64,000 nt of DNA from NCBI RefSeq assembly GCF_009363275.1, contig NZ_CP045324.1, positions 1,488,001 to 1,552,000 of the forward strand, read 5' to 3'. The stretch comes from Marinobacter sp. THAF197a. Lineage in GTDB: Bacteria; Pseudomonadota; Gammaproteobacteria; Pseudomonadales; Oleiphilaceae. This document shows, in pieces, positions 32,648 through 40,543 of this stretch. The position numbers were made by a program, and so were the translations under genes. Positions within the stretch are counted from its first letter, which is position 1. Every line of letters begins with the position of its first letter. Under the pieces are notes generated by a model that did not search any database, had not been told where the DNA came from, and worked only from the letters and a program-made list of their open reading frames with translations.

Positions 32648-34021
32648 CTACGCAACCATCTTCACTGCTTCTAACAATTCACGTTGTGTTGCTTCCTTTT
32701 GGCTAACAACCCGAAGCACTCGTTCATCAACGGTGTGACGGGCGACAATATGGTGAATAACAACTGTTTTTTGAGTTTGCCCCTGCCGATACAACCGGCC
32801 GATCAGTTGTAAGTAGAGTTCCAGTGACCAGTTCAACCCGAACCAAACAATGACATTTGAACCCTTCTGCAGATTCAGACCGTGGCCGGAACTGGCAGGG
32901 TGGGTGAGCAGGATCGGAATTTCACCATTGTTCCACCGGAGTTGGGTGTCCGGGTCATCGTCCATCACGATTGCCTGGGGAAATGCCTTCTGCAGTCGGG
33001 CAAGGTCAGACTTGAAGTTGTAGGCCACCAGGATTGGGTACCCGGCGTGTGACTCCACGATTTCCTTCAATGCCTCGATCTTCTCATCGTGCAACAATTC
33101 CCAATCCCGGGCCTCGTTGGTATAAATGGCACCGTTGGCAAACTGAAGGAGCTTCCCGGTGAGAGTGGCGGCGTTGTCCGCTTCCACCTCCAAGTCCAGT
33201 TCCTCCATTTCCAGGATCATTTCCCGTTCAAAGTTCTGATAATGAATGAGCTTGTCCCGGGGAAGGTCTACTTCGACCTTGTTGATGATCTTCTCCGGCA
33301 TGTCCAGGTAATCCTCGGCGGACATGTGCATGGTGATGTCAGACACCAGAGTGTGGATTTCCTCGTCGGCAAAGTCCCGTGGAACAATCAGGTGTTTCTC
33401 CCGGTCTTCCATGAACCAGCGTTTCTTGAACGCTTTTTCCGAGGCACCTAGGCGTTCGCCTTTATCAAGCAGGTAAAACTGAGCCCAGAGGTCGATCAAT
33501 CCCTGTGGGGCAGGGGTGGCCGATAGTTCCACCACCCGGGTGATTGCCCGAAGAACGGCCTTCAGTGCCTTCCACCGGTTGCTGGACTGTGACTTGAATG
33601 AACTCGATTCGTCGATGATCACCATGTCCCATGGCCACTGTCTCCCGACCATCCTCACCAACCACTGCACGTTATCCCGGCTGATGATGTGAATGTCGGC
33701 CCGTTGCAGGATTGCCGCAGTTCGCTGTTTGGCGGTGCCTGCAATCACCGAGAACCGCAGGTGCATCAGGTGATCCCAGTTTCGCAGTTCCAGTGGCCAG
33801 GTCGTCAGGGCAACCCGCTTTGGGGCAATGATCAGGACCCGGCCCACCGTGAAGTCGTCGAGCATGTCGCTGGCGGCGGTAGCGGTGCTGACCGTTTTCC
33901 CCAAGCCCATGTCGAGCCAAAGGGCACAACCATTTGCCACGTTGCCGGCAACATCACAGATGAAGTCCACCGAGCGGTTCTGGTACGGGTGCATCATGTC
34001 TCTGGTTAACAGCATGCTCAC
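32648..34021 (-). CDS. SNF2-type DEAD/DEAH helicase
   Basis: A 457-residue superfamily 2 ATPase. Walker A is LWLDMGLGKTVSTATAA (about residues 36-52), motif II is VIIDESSSFKS, motif III is LSATPAP, and the second RecA domain carries THPASSGHGLNLQ and QLIGRLYRQGQT. Homologues accompany phage polymerase modules and probably remodel forks or remove bound proteins. The gene overlaps the upstream 74-residue gene by 4 bp and is the last large gene of the leftward replication operon. Confidence 0.9.
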   Translation of the reverse strand: MSMLLTRDMMHPYQNRSVDFICDVAGNVANGCALWLDMGLGKTVSTATAASDMLDDFTVGRVLIIAPKRVALTTWPLELRNWDHLMHLRFSVIAGTAKQRTAAILQRADIHIISRDNVQWLVRMVGRQWPWDMVIIDESSSFKSQSSNRWKALKAVLRAITRVVELSATPAPQGLIDLWAQFYLLDKGERLGASEKAFKKRWFMEDREKHLIVPRDFADEEIHTLVSDITMHMSAEDYLDMPEKIINKVEVDLPRDKLIHYQNFEREMILEMEELDLEVEADNAATLTGKLLQFANGAIYTNEARDWELLHDEKIEALKEIVESHAGYPILVAYNFKSDLARLQKAFPQAIVMDDDPDTQLRWNNGEIPILLTHPASSGHGLNLQKGSNVIVWFGLNWSLELYLQLIGRLYRQGQTQKTVVIHHIVARHTVDERVLRVVSQKEATQRELLEAVKMVA

Positions 34022-34242
34022 CTCGCCCAGATTCCGTCAGAAGTGGCTTGGGCGGCTGACGGCAGGCTCCATGCAAACCGGCTGAACAGCAGGCCATCCT
34101 CATACACCTGGTAACTCGGCTTGGACACCGTAGGCTCCCCGTGCATCAATTCCACTTCATCCATGTCCTCGTAATCCGTGGCTTCCGAGTGCCGGGTGAT
34201 TTCCTTGGTCTCCGGGTCGAAGTGCGTTTCAAAAATTGTCAT
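34018..34242 (-). CDS. hypothetical phage protein, 74 residues
   Basis: Not recognised. Acidic first half (ETKEITRHSEATDYEDMDEV), ordinary second half ending FAWSLPSAAQATSDGIWAR. Its stop overlaps the helicase start, and an operator dyad begins 3 bp upstream of its ATG. Confidence 0.65.
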   Translation of the reverse strand: MTIFETHFDPETKEITRHSEATDYEDMDEVELMHGEPTVSKPSYQVYEDGLLFSRFAWSLPSAAQATSDGIWAR

Positions 34243-34562
34243 ATCAACTCCTGGTTGTTATCGCAGACGTGGATTTCCTGAACACCGGCTTCTGTCAGTG
34301 CCTTCTCGCAGTCATCACAGACATAGGTGTGTCCCTCGATCACAGCGCGAACGGGTATCCGCCCACGAAGGTTCATCACGGCGACCTGTTCTGCATGACC
34401 GACCTGATCACAGATTTCGCGACAGAGGTGGTACCCTTCGCCTGACGGGAAACCTGCCCGGGGGCAGGTCTGTTGTGGGTTTCTGCACCAGTTCTCACCG
34501 GTTACGACTTCTCCGGATTCAGTTTCAATCCGGCAGATAACTCTCTGCTTCACACAGGTCAT
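34239..34562 (-). CDS. cytidine-deaminase-like zinc protein
   Basis: A 107-residue protein with the zinc and catalytic signature of the cytidine/dCMP deaminase fold: His56-Ala57-Glu58 (QVGHAEQVAV) and Cys82-x2-Cys85 (YVCDDCEKAL). Additional cysteines occur in the N-terminal half (Cys26, Cys33, Cys47, Cys51), possibly a second zinc site. The usual PCxxC reads VCxxC. It could act on nucleotides, feeding the dUTPase encoded upstream, or on another base; which is unknown. The frame is open to 34598, but the ATG at 34562 lies downstream of an operator-like site and is preferred. Confidence 0.65.
   Translation of the reverse strand: MTCVKQRVICRIETESGEVVTGENWCRNPQQTCPRAGFPSGEGYHLCREICDQVGHAEQVAVMNLRGRIPVRAVIEGHTYVCDDCEKALTEAGVQEIHVCDNNQELI
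34245..34257. promoter_or_regulatory. CAAC/GTTG dyad at the end of the deaminase-like gene
   Basis: CAACTCCTGGTTG, a perfect dyad inside the last codons of the upstream gene and 3 bp before the 74-residue gene. An operator inside a co-directional operon fits transcript blocking better than promoter control. The complement also supplies the AGGAG ribosome site of the next gene. Confidence 0.6.
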
Positions 34563-34569
34563 GGTTGAT

Positions 34570-35547
34570 TTACCACCTTTGGTTGTATTGAAGGGCAAGC
34601 GTGTCCTTCACCGCTTCGATGAAGACGGTGGCCGCTTCCGCGTTGATGGCATTTCCATAGGCGCGCAATCGTCCCACTCGGGCGGGAGCCCCATGAGCCA
34701 GCGGGAATGTGCCGGGTTCAACTGGCCTCCACTTCCCATCCCGGCAGAAAAGCCAGTCAGCAGTTCCCCAGAAGCCGTTAGTCGGGCCGGGTTCGGGTTC
34801 TCTTTCAGGTGAAGAATATCCTCTGTTATGTAGCCCGATGTCCGTCCTGTCGCTACTCGACTGGGTCGTATCTTCTTCCTGTCCACCACGTCCATTGTGT
34901 TCGGTGTTGGCCGACCCGTTAAATCCGCTACCCGAGGGTCGGAAGGCGGAGCCAAAGCATCCACTACCTCCGTGGTTAGGGATTTCTGAGTCCCTTTCGT
35001 GTCCCCTCGACGACGCTGGTATCCAAGCCGAGCTTCGTGTGCAACCGGCGTGGCCCACCCAGTACGCTCGGTCCCGGATATTCGGGGCACCGATGCCCGC
35101 AGACGGAAACGGGACACACCCGAAGGCGTAGTCCAGGGCTTCCAGGTCAGCTTGTATAAGGTCGAACCACGGTTCTGCAGTCTTGCTTGCAACCTGTTCT
35201 CCAAGCACCGTTGTAGGTCTGCACTCGTCAATGAGCCAGTACCAGTGAGGCCATAGGTGCCGCTCATCAGCAAACCCAGACTTTTTACCTGACGTGGAGA
35301 AGGGCTGGCAGGGGCAGGAGCCGGTCCAGATTGGTCTGTCATCGGGCCACCCGGCCCTTCGCAGGGCAAGTGACCAGACACCGATTCCGGCGAAGAAGTG
35401 ACATTGGGTGAATTCTCGAAGGTCATCTGGTGACACATCCTCTATGCTTCGTTCATCAACAACGCCCGGGGCAATCTCACCCATGGCAATCAGGTTCCGG
35501 AGCCATTCAGCGGCGTAGGGGTCAATCTCGTTATAGTAAGCAACCAT
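34570..35547 (-). CDS. phage C5-cytosine DNA methyltransferase
   Basis: A 325-residue enzyme that would methylate cytosine at C5 in phage DNA, protecting it from host restriction. Motif I HFFAGIGVWSLALRRAG, motif IV TGSCPCQPFSTSGKKSGF with the catalytic cysteine, motif VI as GEQV (usually ENV), IRDRAYWVG, and motif X RVGRLRAYGNAI are all present. A motif II-like stretch (NEIDPYAAEWL) precedes motif I, so the order looks permuted. Between motifs VIII and X the sequence is low in complexity because a second frame is also coding there. An operator dyad covers the start codon. Confidence 0.85.
   Translation of the reverse strand: MVAYYNEIDPYAAEWLRNLIAMGEIAPGVVDERSIEDVSPDDLREFTQCHFFAGIGVWSLALRRAGWPDDRPIWTGSCPCQPFSTSGKKSGFADERHLWPHWYWLIDECRPTTVLGEQVASKTAEPWFDLIQADLEALDYAFGCVPFPSAGIGAPNIRDRAYWVGHAGCTRSSAWIPASSRGHERDSEIPNHGGSGCFGSAFRPSGSGFNGSANTEHNGRGGQEEDTTQSSSDRTDIGLHNRGYSSPEREPEPGPTNGFWGTADWLFCRDGKWRPVEPGTFPLAHGAPARVGRLRAYGNAINAEAATVFIEAVKDTLALQYNQRW
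34573..34585. promoter_or_regulatory. CAAC/GTTG-like site, one mismatch
   Basis: CCACCTTTGGTTG, one mismatch in the left arm, 11 bp upstream of the deaminase-like start and inside the 3' end of the methyltransferase gene. Confidence 0.45.
34608..35438 (-). CDS. overprinted second-frame protein inside the methyltransferase gene
   Basis: A 276-residue frame wholly within the C5 methyltransferase gene, same strand. It looks like protein and not shadow: it contains MSGTYGLTGTGSLTSADLQ, STLYKLTWKPWTTPSGVSRF and the end LNPAHSRWLMGLPPEWDDCA, which I recall as recurrent in phage proteins encoded with such methyltransferases. Function unknown. Starts are ATG 35438 or ATG 35426, the latter with AGAGG about 10 nt upstream. 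The host frame retains its own motif X in the same bases, so both products appear to be under selection. Confidence 0.65.
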   Translation of the reverse strand: MCHQMTFENSPNVTSSPESVSGHLPCEGPGGPMTDQSGPAPAPASPSPRQVKSLGLLMSGTYGLTGTGSLTSADLQRCLENRLQARLQNRGSTLYKLTWKPWTTPSGVSRFRLRASVPRISGTERTGWATPVAHEARLGYQRRRGDTKGTQKSLTTEVVDALAPPSDPRVADLTGRPTPNTMDVVDRKKIRPSRVATGRTSGYITEDILHLKENPNPARLTASGELLTGFSAGMGSGGQLNPAHSRWLMGLPPEWDDCAPMEMPSTRKRPPSSSKR

Positions 35548-35553
35548 TAGTTG
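35541..35553. promoter_or_regulatory. CAAC/GTTG dyad covering the methyltransferase start codon
   Basis: CAACCATTAGTTG, a perfect dyad in which the complement of CAT (35545-35547) is the ATG of the methyltransferase. Its GAGG ribosome site lies just outside the dyad. Confidence 0.68.
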
Positions 35554-35562
35554 TATCCTCGG

Positions 35563-35934
35563 TCACAGTTCGGCCGCGTATGCAGCCATTTGATCGACGA
35601 TCTTTTTGCCTTGGTCGATGTCGTCCACCACGAACACGTTGAACCCCATTTCCCGTCGTTCCTGATGGTCGCGTTCCTGCTTCTCGGTGGCCTTCTTTCC
35701 AGGTGCCTTGAATTCGATGAAGAACACGACACCAACGTAAGGACCGGTGACACTGAACAACCGATCTGGCACCGCTCGTCGCCCGGGTGAGGTGAACTTC
35801 TCAGCTTTCATCTTGTAGCGGTCCCGGGCGTACTTGCAGACTGCGTTCTCGATGTCTTTTTCCAGGAGCTTTCGCTTTTCGACTTTCCCGTCTTTCTTCT
35901 CACCGTCAAGGTCGAGCATTGGGTCATCAATCAT
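35563..35934 (-). CDS. VRR-NUC domain nuclease
   Basis: A 123-residue stand-alone VRR-NUC (PD-(D/E)xK) protein. Motifs in order: EKDIENAVCKYARDR, SPGRRAVPDRLFS (the D-R motif), IEFKAPGKKATEKQ (catalytic E-x-K) and FVVDDIDQG. Phage members are thought to cut branched DNA such as Holliday junctions. It lies between the two methyltransferase genes in the leftward operon, with an operator dyad 8 bp upstream of its start. Confidence 0.88.
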   Translation of the reverse strand: MIDDPMLDLDGEKKDGKVEKRKLLEKDIENAVCKYARDRYKMKAEKFTSPGRRAVPDRLFSVTGPYVGVVFFIEFKAPGKKATEKQERDHQERREMGFNVFVVDDIDQGKKIVDQMAAYAAEL

Positions 35935-35941
35935 ATCAATT

Positions 35942-35954
35942 CAACCTTTAGTTG
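35942..35954. promoter_or_regulatory. CAAC/GTTG dyad upstream of the VRR-NUC gene
   Basis: CAACCTTTAGTTG, a perfect dyad spanning the stop codon of the upstream methyltransferase and lying 8 bp before the VRR-NUC ATG, inside a co-directional operon. Confidence 0.68.
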
Positions 35955-36928
35955 TTTTTGCGGACATAGTAATCCCTGATCCACTGGACACGTTCAGGAA
36001 CCAGATCAGCGTACTCAGGGTTCAACTCACATATCACCGCGTTCCGACCGAGGGTGACGGCTACACCTGCTGTTGTCCCGCTTCCACCGAACGGGTCAAG
36101 TACGGTTCCGCCTTCCGGGCATCCGGCCAATATGCACGGCTCGATCAGGTCGGCGGGGAAGGTGGCGAAATGGGCACCTTTGTATGACCTGACGGGCACA
36201 GACCAAACACTTCGTCGGTTTCTCTTCCCAGCCTCACCCCAAGTCCTACCGTCAAACTGATGTTTCCATCGTTCGTCAGGCACACCTTTGTATTTTTCAT
36301 TGTCCGGGGAGTGGTATGACTTCTGTGCGTCTTTCTTTACAGCATCTTCTTTTGACGCCTTGTGGTCGTAGTAATACTTGGGTGATTTACTGAGCAAGAA
36401 AACGTACTCATGGGCCTTGGTGCAGCGGTCGCGCACGGACTCCGGCATCGGGTTCGGTTTGTGCCAGATGATGTCTTGGCGCAGATACCAACCATCGGCT
36501 TGCAGCGCAAAAGCTACGCGCCAGGGAATGCCGATTAACTCTTTCGGTTTCAGACCATCCGGTGTGTCTACTCGGCTGCTCATACTTCGGCCAGATTTGC
36601 TATCTTTGCTATCTGGAGCCCTCCATGTCCTTCCGCCGCTTGTGTAGCTATCACCGAGGTTGAGCCAAACGGTCCCGTCGTCACGAAGCACACGCCGAAC
36701 CTCGCGGAATACGCGCACCAGTGCCTCCACGAACTCGTCAGGAGTGGGTTCAGCGCCAAGCTGGCCTTCCACACCGTAGTCGCGCAGGCCGAAGTAGGGC
36801 GGCGAGGTCACGCAACAGTTCACAGACTGATTAGGCAGTTCCTTCATTTTTTCCAGGCAATCACCAATCTTGACTTCGTACTTCGGCGGTTCAAGTCCAA
36901 GCGAGAGGTAGAACTGATCATCGACCAT
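35948..36928 (-). CDS. N4-cytosine/N6-adenine DNA methyltransferase (beta class)
   Basis: A 326-residue amino-methyltransferase. The catalytic motif comes first, TSPPYFGLRDYG (about residues 39-50), and the SAM-binding motif DPFGGSGTTAGVAVTLGR near the C-terminus, the beta-class order. SPPY is more typical of N4-cytosine enzymes but N6-adenine cannot be excluded. WHKPNPMPESVRDRCTKAHE is a typical middle motif. With the C5 enzyme it gives the phage two distinct methylations, probably to evade restriction. No restriction endonuclease partner is seen. Confidence 0.88.
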   Translation of the reverse strand: MVDDQFYLSLGLEPPKYEVKIGDCLEKMKELPNQSVNCCVTSPPYFGLRDYGVEGQLGAEPTPDEFVEALVRVFREVRRVLRDDGTVWLNLGDSYTSGGRTWRAPDSKDSKSGRSMSSRVDTPDGLKPKELIGIPWRVAFALQADGWYLRQDIIWHKPNPMPESVRDRCTKAHEYVFLLSKSPKYYYDHKASKEDAVKKDAQKSYHSPDNEKYKGVPDERWKHQFDGRTWGEAGKRNRRSVWSVPVRSYKGAHFATFPADLIEPCILAGCPEGGTVLDPFGGSGTTAGVAVTLGRNAVICELNPEYADLVPERVQWIRDYYVRKNN

Positions 36929-37142
36929 GTTTCACCTCCCGGACACTGGCGCACTCCACACAAAGGTCATACCCGTGCTGACGGCGACCCATGGGGATGT
37001 CGTTACCGCACTCCTGACAATCCTCCGGCCCGAGCTTTCCGACCTCCGGGATTTGACTGCGAATGCTGTTGATTTGGTTGTCTCTCAGCCAGAGCGTTGT
37101 CTGTTCATCACGCTCCAACATGCGTTCACTGGTACCGCTCAT
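36918..37142 (-). CDS. TraR/DksA-type zinc-finger protein
   Basis: A 74-residue protein with a C-terminal C4 zinc finger: CQECGNDIP then YDLCVECAS (C-x2-C-x15-18-C-x2-C), preceded by a helical segment. This is the TraR/DksA short form that binds the RNA polymerase secondary channel in F plasmid and phages. It may redirect host transcription. It overlaps DUF3310 upstream and the methyltransferase downstream by 4 and 11 bp. Confidence 0.8.
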   Translation of the reverse strand: MSGTSERMLERDEQTTLWLRDNQINSIRSQIPEVGKLGPEDCQECGNDIPMGRRQHGYDLCVECASVREVKHGR

Positions 37143-37417
37143 TGCGCGGAATCCTCCATGTCCTGGATCAACCGTTCGAGGTAGAACCGGGACTTCTTCA
37201 GGTCTTCAACACCGCCTTTCTCCATACACCGGGTTAGGTATTCCCAGGACCGGCTCCAATAGTCGGACTGACGGTGGTTCATAAAACCAGTGGTTGTAAT
37301 CTTGTTTAACAGCACGTCCCGCACGTCGATCACCTCGACACCGGGGAGTAATTGGTAGTGCTTCGGGTTGTTTACTGCGTCGTCCGCTTCGGACGCTGGA
37401 ATTATTTGATCGTTCAT
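37139..37417 (-). CDS. DUF3310 family phage protein
   Basis: A 92-residue product with the family signature NNPKHYQLLPGVEVIDVRD and the helical KSRFYLERLIQDM end. DUF3310 proteins are nucleotide-kinase-associated or of unknown function in many phages; no catalytic residues can be assigned. The ATG overlaps the polymerase stop by 4 bp. Confidence 0.82.
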   Translation of the reverse strand: MNDQIIPASEADDAVNNPKHYQLLPGVEVIDVRDVLLNKITTTGFMNHRQSDYWSRSWEYLTRCMEKGGVEDLKKSRFYLERLIQDMEDSAQ

Positions 37418-39489
37418 GCTTCTTCCCTCTCAGCAAAATTCACCAGTTTTTCGGCCTCGGCAACGTACCAGTCGTAGTTGATCAGGTCCGGGTCGATACC
37501 GGTGAAGTGGTTACAGACGTGGACTTTCCAGCCCTTGTTAATTGCCATCCGACGCCATTTTTCAGGGTCTTTCGGCAACGGCGGCATCACCTTGAAAAGC
37601 TCGGGGCCTTCATTGGCGATGTAGTAACGACTGATGTTCTGGTAGGTCTCGGTGAGCCCGAGGCCCCAGTCACCTTCCAGGTAGGACGACCGTGGTACTT
37701 TTGTCCGGAGCAGGAAATCCCAGTCGTTGTCGTGGCATTCGATGAAGTCGCGGATGTCGGTACCATCAACGATGTAGGCACAGGCGGCTTTCTGGACCAC
37801 CAGGGAACTGTGGTTCTGGTGCCATCCCAATTCGGCACCGGGTTCGTCCGGGCGAATGAAGGCGTAGGCTCCCTTGCGCTTCACCTTGTCGGATTCAGCG
37901 TACTTGGCCACATAGTTGTTCACGTCCCGGATGTGCATGAAGTCGTAGGTGGCGTCTTCCAGATCGAGGCCGGTCACGGCTTCCCATTCGGACTTCACCT
38001 CAATCAACCGGTCAACCTGGTCCCGGGGTAACTTCACGGTGAGACCGTCAGTGTTCACCTGAATCAGGGACAACCCTTCGATCTTTCGCAGTTGCTCATA
38101 GAGCATGCACAGTGACAACTGGCCGTTAACCGTGATGGCCATGGTGTACTGAGGATCGTAGAACGGGGAGTGCTTGTTGTTGGAGTCACCGTAGACACCG
38201 TTGAGCGCCAGCTTCAACATGGCGTTCTCAGGGGTGCCCTTCTTGTACTTCAACCGTTGTGCCTTGATGTCCGCGTAAATGTCGCAGAACCGTTCCCCCA
38301 GATGCTCCGGATACACTCGGTTCACGATGGCCAGGGAAGGGTAGTAACTGGTCACGTCCAGGTCTATGATCACGTAGTCATCGTCTGATTCGATTCGCTT
38401 GTTGTGAACGGAGGCGTGGATGCCACCGGTGCCGAACACGAATTCCAGACCGTCCAGTATCACGGAGAGCCGGCGTAGGTCTTGTTTCACCTTGGGTTCA
38501 GTCGGCCATTCTTCACCTGTCGTCAGGGCTTCCTCGCAATTCGCCAGCCAGGTTTGCACCTTCTCCAATTCACCCACCGGGGAGTAGCCGATGAACGGCA
38601 ACATGCTTTCCAGCGGCAATTTGCTGAATACACCCTTGGTTTCAGTGATAACCTGCTGGCGAAGCCACTGTTCAACCGCCTGGAACGGCTCTGTCTCGAA
38701 ATGCACGTATTCAAAGATCACGTCATCCAGGGCAATCTGTTTCCGGATGGTCTGCCGGGGTTTCTTCTTACCACCTTCCCTGGTGAAACATGCCTGTTTC
38801 CCAAGGTACCGCTCCAACTGCATGATGAAGTAGTCCTTTCCGATTTTCGTGTCATTGTGGTTCAGGAAATTCCGGTCGTACTTGGCCGACAGGGATTCAC
38901 GGAACCGGATCATCGGCAGTGTGTGACCATGGAACAGTTTGGTGGCGTCACCGTCGTGCTCGTTGTAGCCCACCAGGTGTTCGATCTGATCAAACGTCAG
39001 TACGGTCTCCGGGGAGAACGGCAGGTCCCGGATGTCCTTCATCCGCATGTTGAATTCCAGCATCTTCAGGCTGGTGGACTTGGCGACGTTGTCGAAATGG
39101 TGAATCTTGAACAGGTCGATCTGGGGAACGATCTGATCCCGGGGCCAGATCACATGGGCAAACCGTTTGAAGTGCGGAGCCTCGATAATCTGCTTCGACT
39201 TCTCGAACAGTTTGCGGTTCAGGGTCTCGACATCCCGGACATTGGCCAGTTCGGTCAGCAGGTAGTGAATCACCGGGTAGTCATACCCTTCATTGTTGTA
39301 CCCGACCATCCGGCAACCCCGGGTCCTGATGCGCTCAATGAACGCCTTGAACGGACCCAGGTCATTCGTTCTCCGGCTGATTTCAAACGTCTTCGACCGA
39401 CCTGTTCTGAGACTACCCACCCAACACGTCCAGACATTGGGGTATGTCTCAATGTCATAACAGTAATCGTTGGTTGTAATCTCAGACAT
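37414..39489 (-). CDS. family B-type phage DNA polymerase
   Basis: A 691-residue replicative polymerase with proofreading. The N-terminal exonuclease begins with YDIETYPNVW (Asp12, Glu14) and continues MVGYNNEGYDYPVI and EHDGDAT. Polymerase motif A is LDVTSYYPSL (378-385), motif B KLALNGVYGDSNN (426-438) and motif C QVNTDGL (Asp481). In motif C the first Asp of the usual DTD is Asn; the second, metal-binding one is kept. The surrounding module (DUF2815, DUF2800, VRR-NUC, SNF2 helicase, primase) forms a self-sufficient replisome. ATGA-type overlaps tie it to the flanking genes. Confidence 0.88.
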   Translation of the reverse strand: MSEITTNDYCYDIETYPNVWTCWVGSLRTGRSKTFEISRRTNDLGPFKAFIERIRTRGCRMVGYNNEGYDYPVIHYLLTELANVRDVETLNRKLFEKSKQIIEAPHFKRFAHVIWPRDQIVPQIDLFKIHHFDNVAKSTSLKMLEFNMRMKDIRDLPFSPETVLTFDQIEHLVGYNEHDGDATKLFHGHTLPMIRFRESLSAKYDRNFLNHNDTKIGKDYFIMQLERYLGKQACFTREGGKKKPRQTIRKQIALDDVIFEYVHFETEPFQAVEQWLRQQVITETKGVFSKLPLESMLPFIGYSPVGELEKVQTWLANCEEALTTGEEWPTEPKVKQDLRRLSVILDGLEFVFGTGGIHASVHNKRIESDDDYVIIDLDVTSYYPSLAIVNRVYPEHLGERFCDIYADIKAQRLKYKKGTPENAMLKLALNGVYGDSNNKHSPFYDPQYTMAITVNGQLSLCMLYEQLRKIEGLSLIQVNTDGLTVKLPRDQVDRLIEVKSEWEAVTGLDLEDATYDFMHIRDVNNYVAKYAESDKVKRKGAYAFIRPDEPGAELGWHQNHSSLVVQKAACAYIVDGTDIRDFIECHDNDWDFLLRTKVPRSSYLEGDWGLGLTETYQNISRYYIANEGPELFKVMPPLPKDPEKWRRMAINKGWKVHVCNHFTGIDPDLINYDWYVAEAEKLVNFAEREEA

Positions 39490-39491
39490 GG

Positions 39492-39953
39492 TTAACCCCG
39501 GCCCCGTTCTTCAGTGCTCCCGAAACCACCATCACCACGTTCTGTGTCACTCAGGACATTCTCGATCTGGAACATCGGCTTGTAGAAGGGCACGAACATG
39601 ATCTGGGCGATGTATTCTCCGGGGTCGATTCTCGCAACATTGTTCCCGAAGTTCTCCAAAGCGACGAACAGTTCACCACGGTAATCCGGATCGAGTAGAC
39701 CTGGCGTGTTCGCCGGCCGGAGAAACCGCTTAGTGGATAGGCCAGAGCGAGGTAGGACCTGCATAGCGATCTGATCGGGTACCGCAAAAGCCCAACCGGT
39801 CGGAACCTTAACCACCTGACCTGGGTGAATCACAATCGACTTGTCACCCACATAGGCAACGTCCGTCGCAGCGGCCTGACTGGAACCGCGACGAAGTGGA
39901 TGGGCGTCCGGGTGCAAACGGCGAATGCTGATGTTCTTGTGTCCTGTCATCAT
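39492..39953 (-). CDS. dut: dUTP diphosphatase (trimeric dUTPase)
   Basis: A 153-residue dUTPase that cleaves dUTP to dUMP, keeping uracil out of phage DNA. The five motifs are visible: AAATDVAY, LPRSGLSTK, NTPGLLDPDYRGEL (catalytic Asp), IDPGEYIAQIMF and the glycine-rich tail RGDGGFGSTEERG. Its start overlaps the exonuclease stop. With the deaminase-like protein it suggests phage control of the dCTP/dUTP pool. Confidence 0.93.
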   Translation of the reverse strand: MMTGHKNISIRRLHPDAHPLRRGSSQAAATDVAYVGDKSIVIHPGQVVKVPTGWAFAVPDQIAMQVLPRSGLSTKRFLRPANTPGLLDPDYRGELFVALENFGNNVARIDPGEYIAQIMFVPFYKPMFQIENVLSDTERGDGGFGSTEERGRG

Positions 39954-40543
39954 TGCTGACGTTCCTTATAGGAGAGAATGTTGTACTTCTGCAGTTCGGC
40001 ATAGATCGCCTGCAGATAGCGGGCTTGCTGGCGGGCATCGTCGACAGCGTCGTGCTTTACACCATGGAACTCCGGTGGCCGGGTGATGTGCCCGTGCTCA
40101 CCCTTGAAGGTACGGAAGCACCGGTTGTTCCAGAACTTCCACGGGGCCTGCATGCCGAATGATTCATACAGACTGGTCATGATGGTGTTGTCGAAGTCGG
40201 ACCCGTTACCCCAGATCAGGTAGTTCGTGTCTCCCTGAGTGAGGAAAGCCGTGAGTTTGTTCAGGGCGTCTTCCATGGATGTCACGTTGGCCTGTTTGAA
40301 GATTCGCTTGGCGTCCGGCTCCTGACCTTTCCACCATGCGACCGTCTCTTTATCGACCGTCCGACCCATCATAATTTGCTCGTCCCGAAACTCTTTCTTG
40401 CCGAATTTCAGGTTGAGCTCCTTCATCTTCACCTTCGGTTCCCGGCGATTGAAAAGCACGACACCGATGGAAATGACGACCGCGGAAGGCCGGGTGTCCA
40501 GCGTCTCGATGTCTACCATTGCGTCGGTGTACGTGTGTTTCAT
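39950..40543 (-). CDS. DEDDh 3'-5' exonuclease
   Basis: A 197-residue exonuclease-fold protein. Exo I is MVDIETLDTRPSAVVISIG, Exo II is NGSDFDNTIMTSLYE and Exo III is HDAVDDARQQARYL, giving the D-E-D-H-D set of two-metal exonucleases of the Rv2179c/RNase T-like type. It may trim DNA or RNA; with a proofreading polymerase next door, a recombination or RNA-processing role is possible. It overlaps the upstream 71-residue gene by 1 bp. Confidence 0.85.
   Translation of the reverse strand: MKHTYTDAMVDIETLDTRPSAVVISIGVVLFNRREPKVKMKELNLKFGKKEFRDEQIMMGRTVDKETVAWWKGQEPDAKRIFKQANVTSMEDALNKLTAFLTQGDTNYLIWGNGSDFDNTIMTSLYESFGMQAPWKFWNNRCFRTFKGEHGHITRPPEFHGVKHDAVDDARQQARYLQAIYAELQKYNILSYKERQQ

Noticed and set aside
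35948..36928. A restriction-modification system with the phage methyltransferases
   Set aside because: No restriction endonuclease gene lies next to either methyltransferase; VRR-NUC is a replication/recombination-type nuclease.
38482..39495. A 337-codon plus-strand frame
   Set aside because: Antisense to the DNA polymerase; composition (many H, Q, F, V) is typical of antisense translation.
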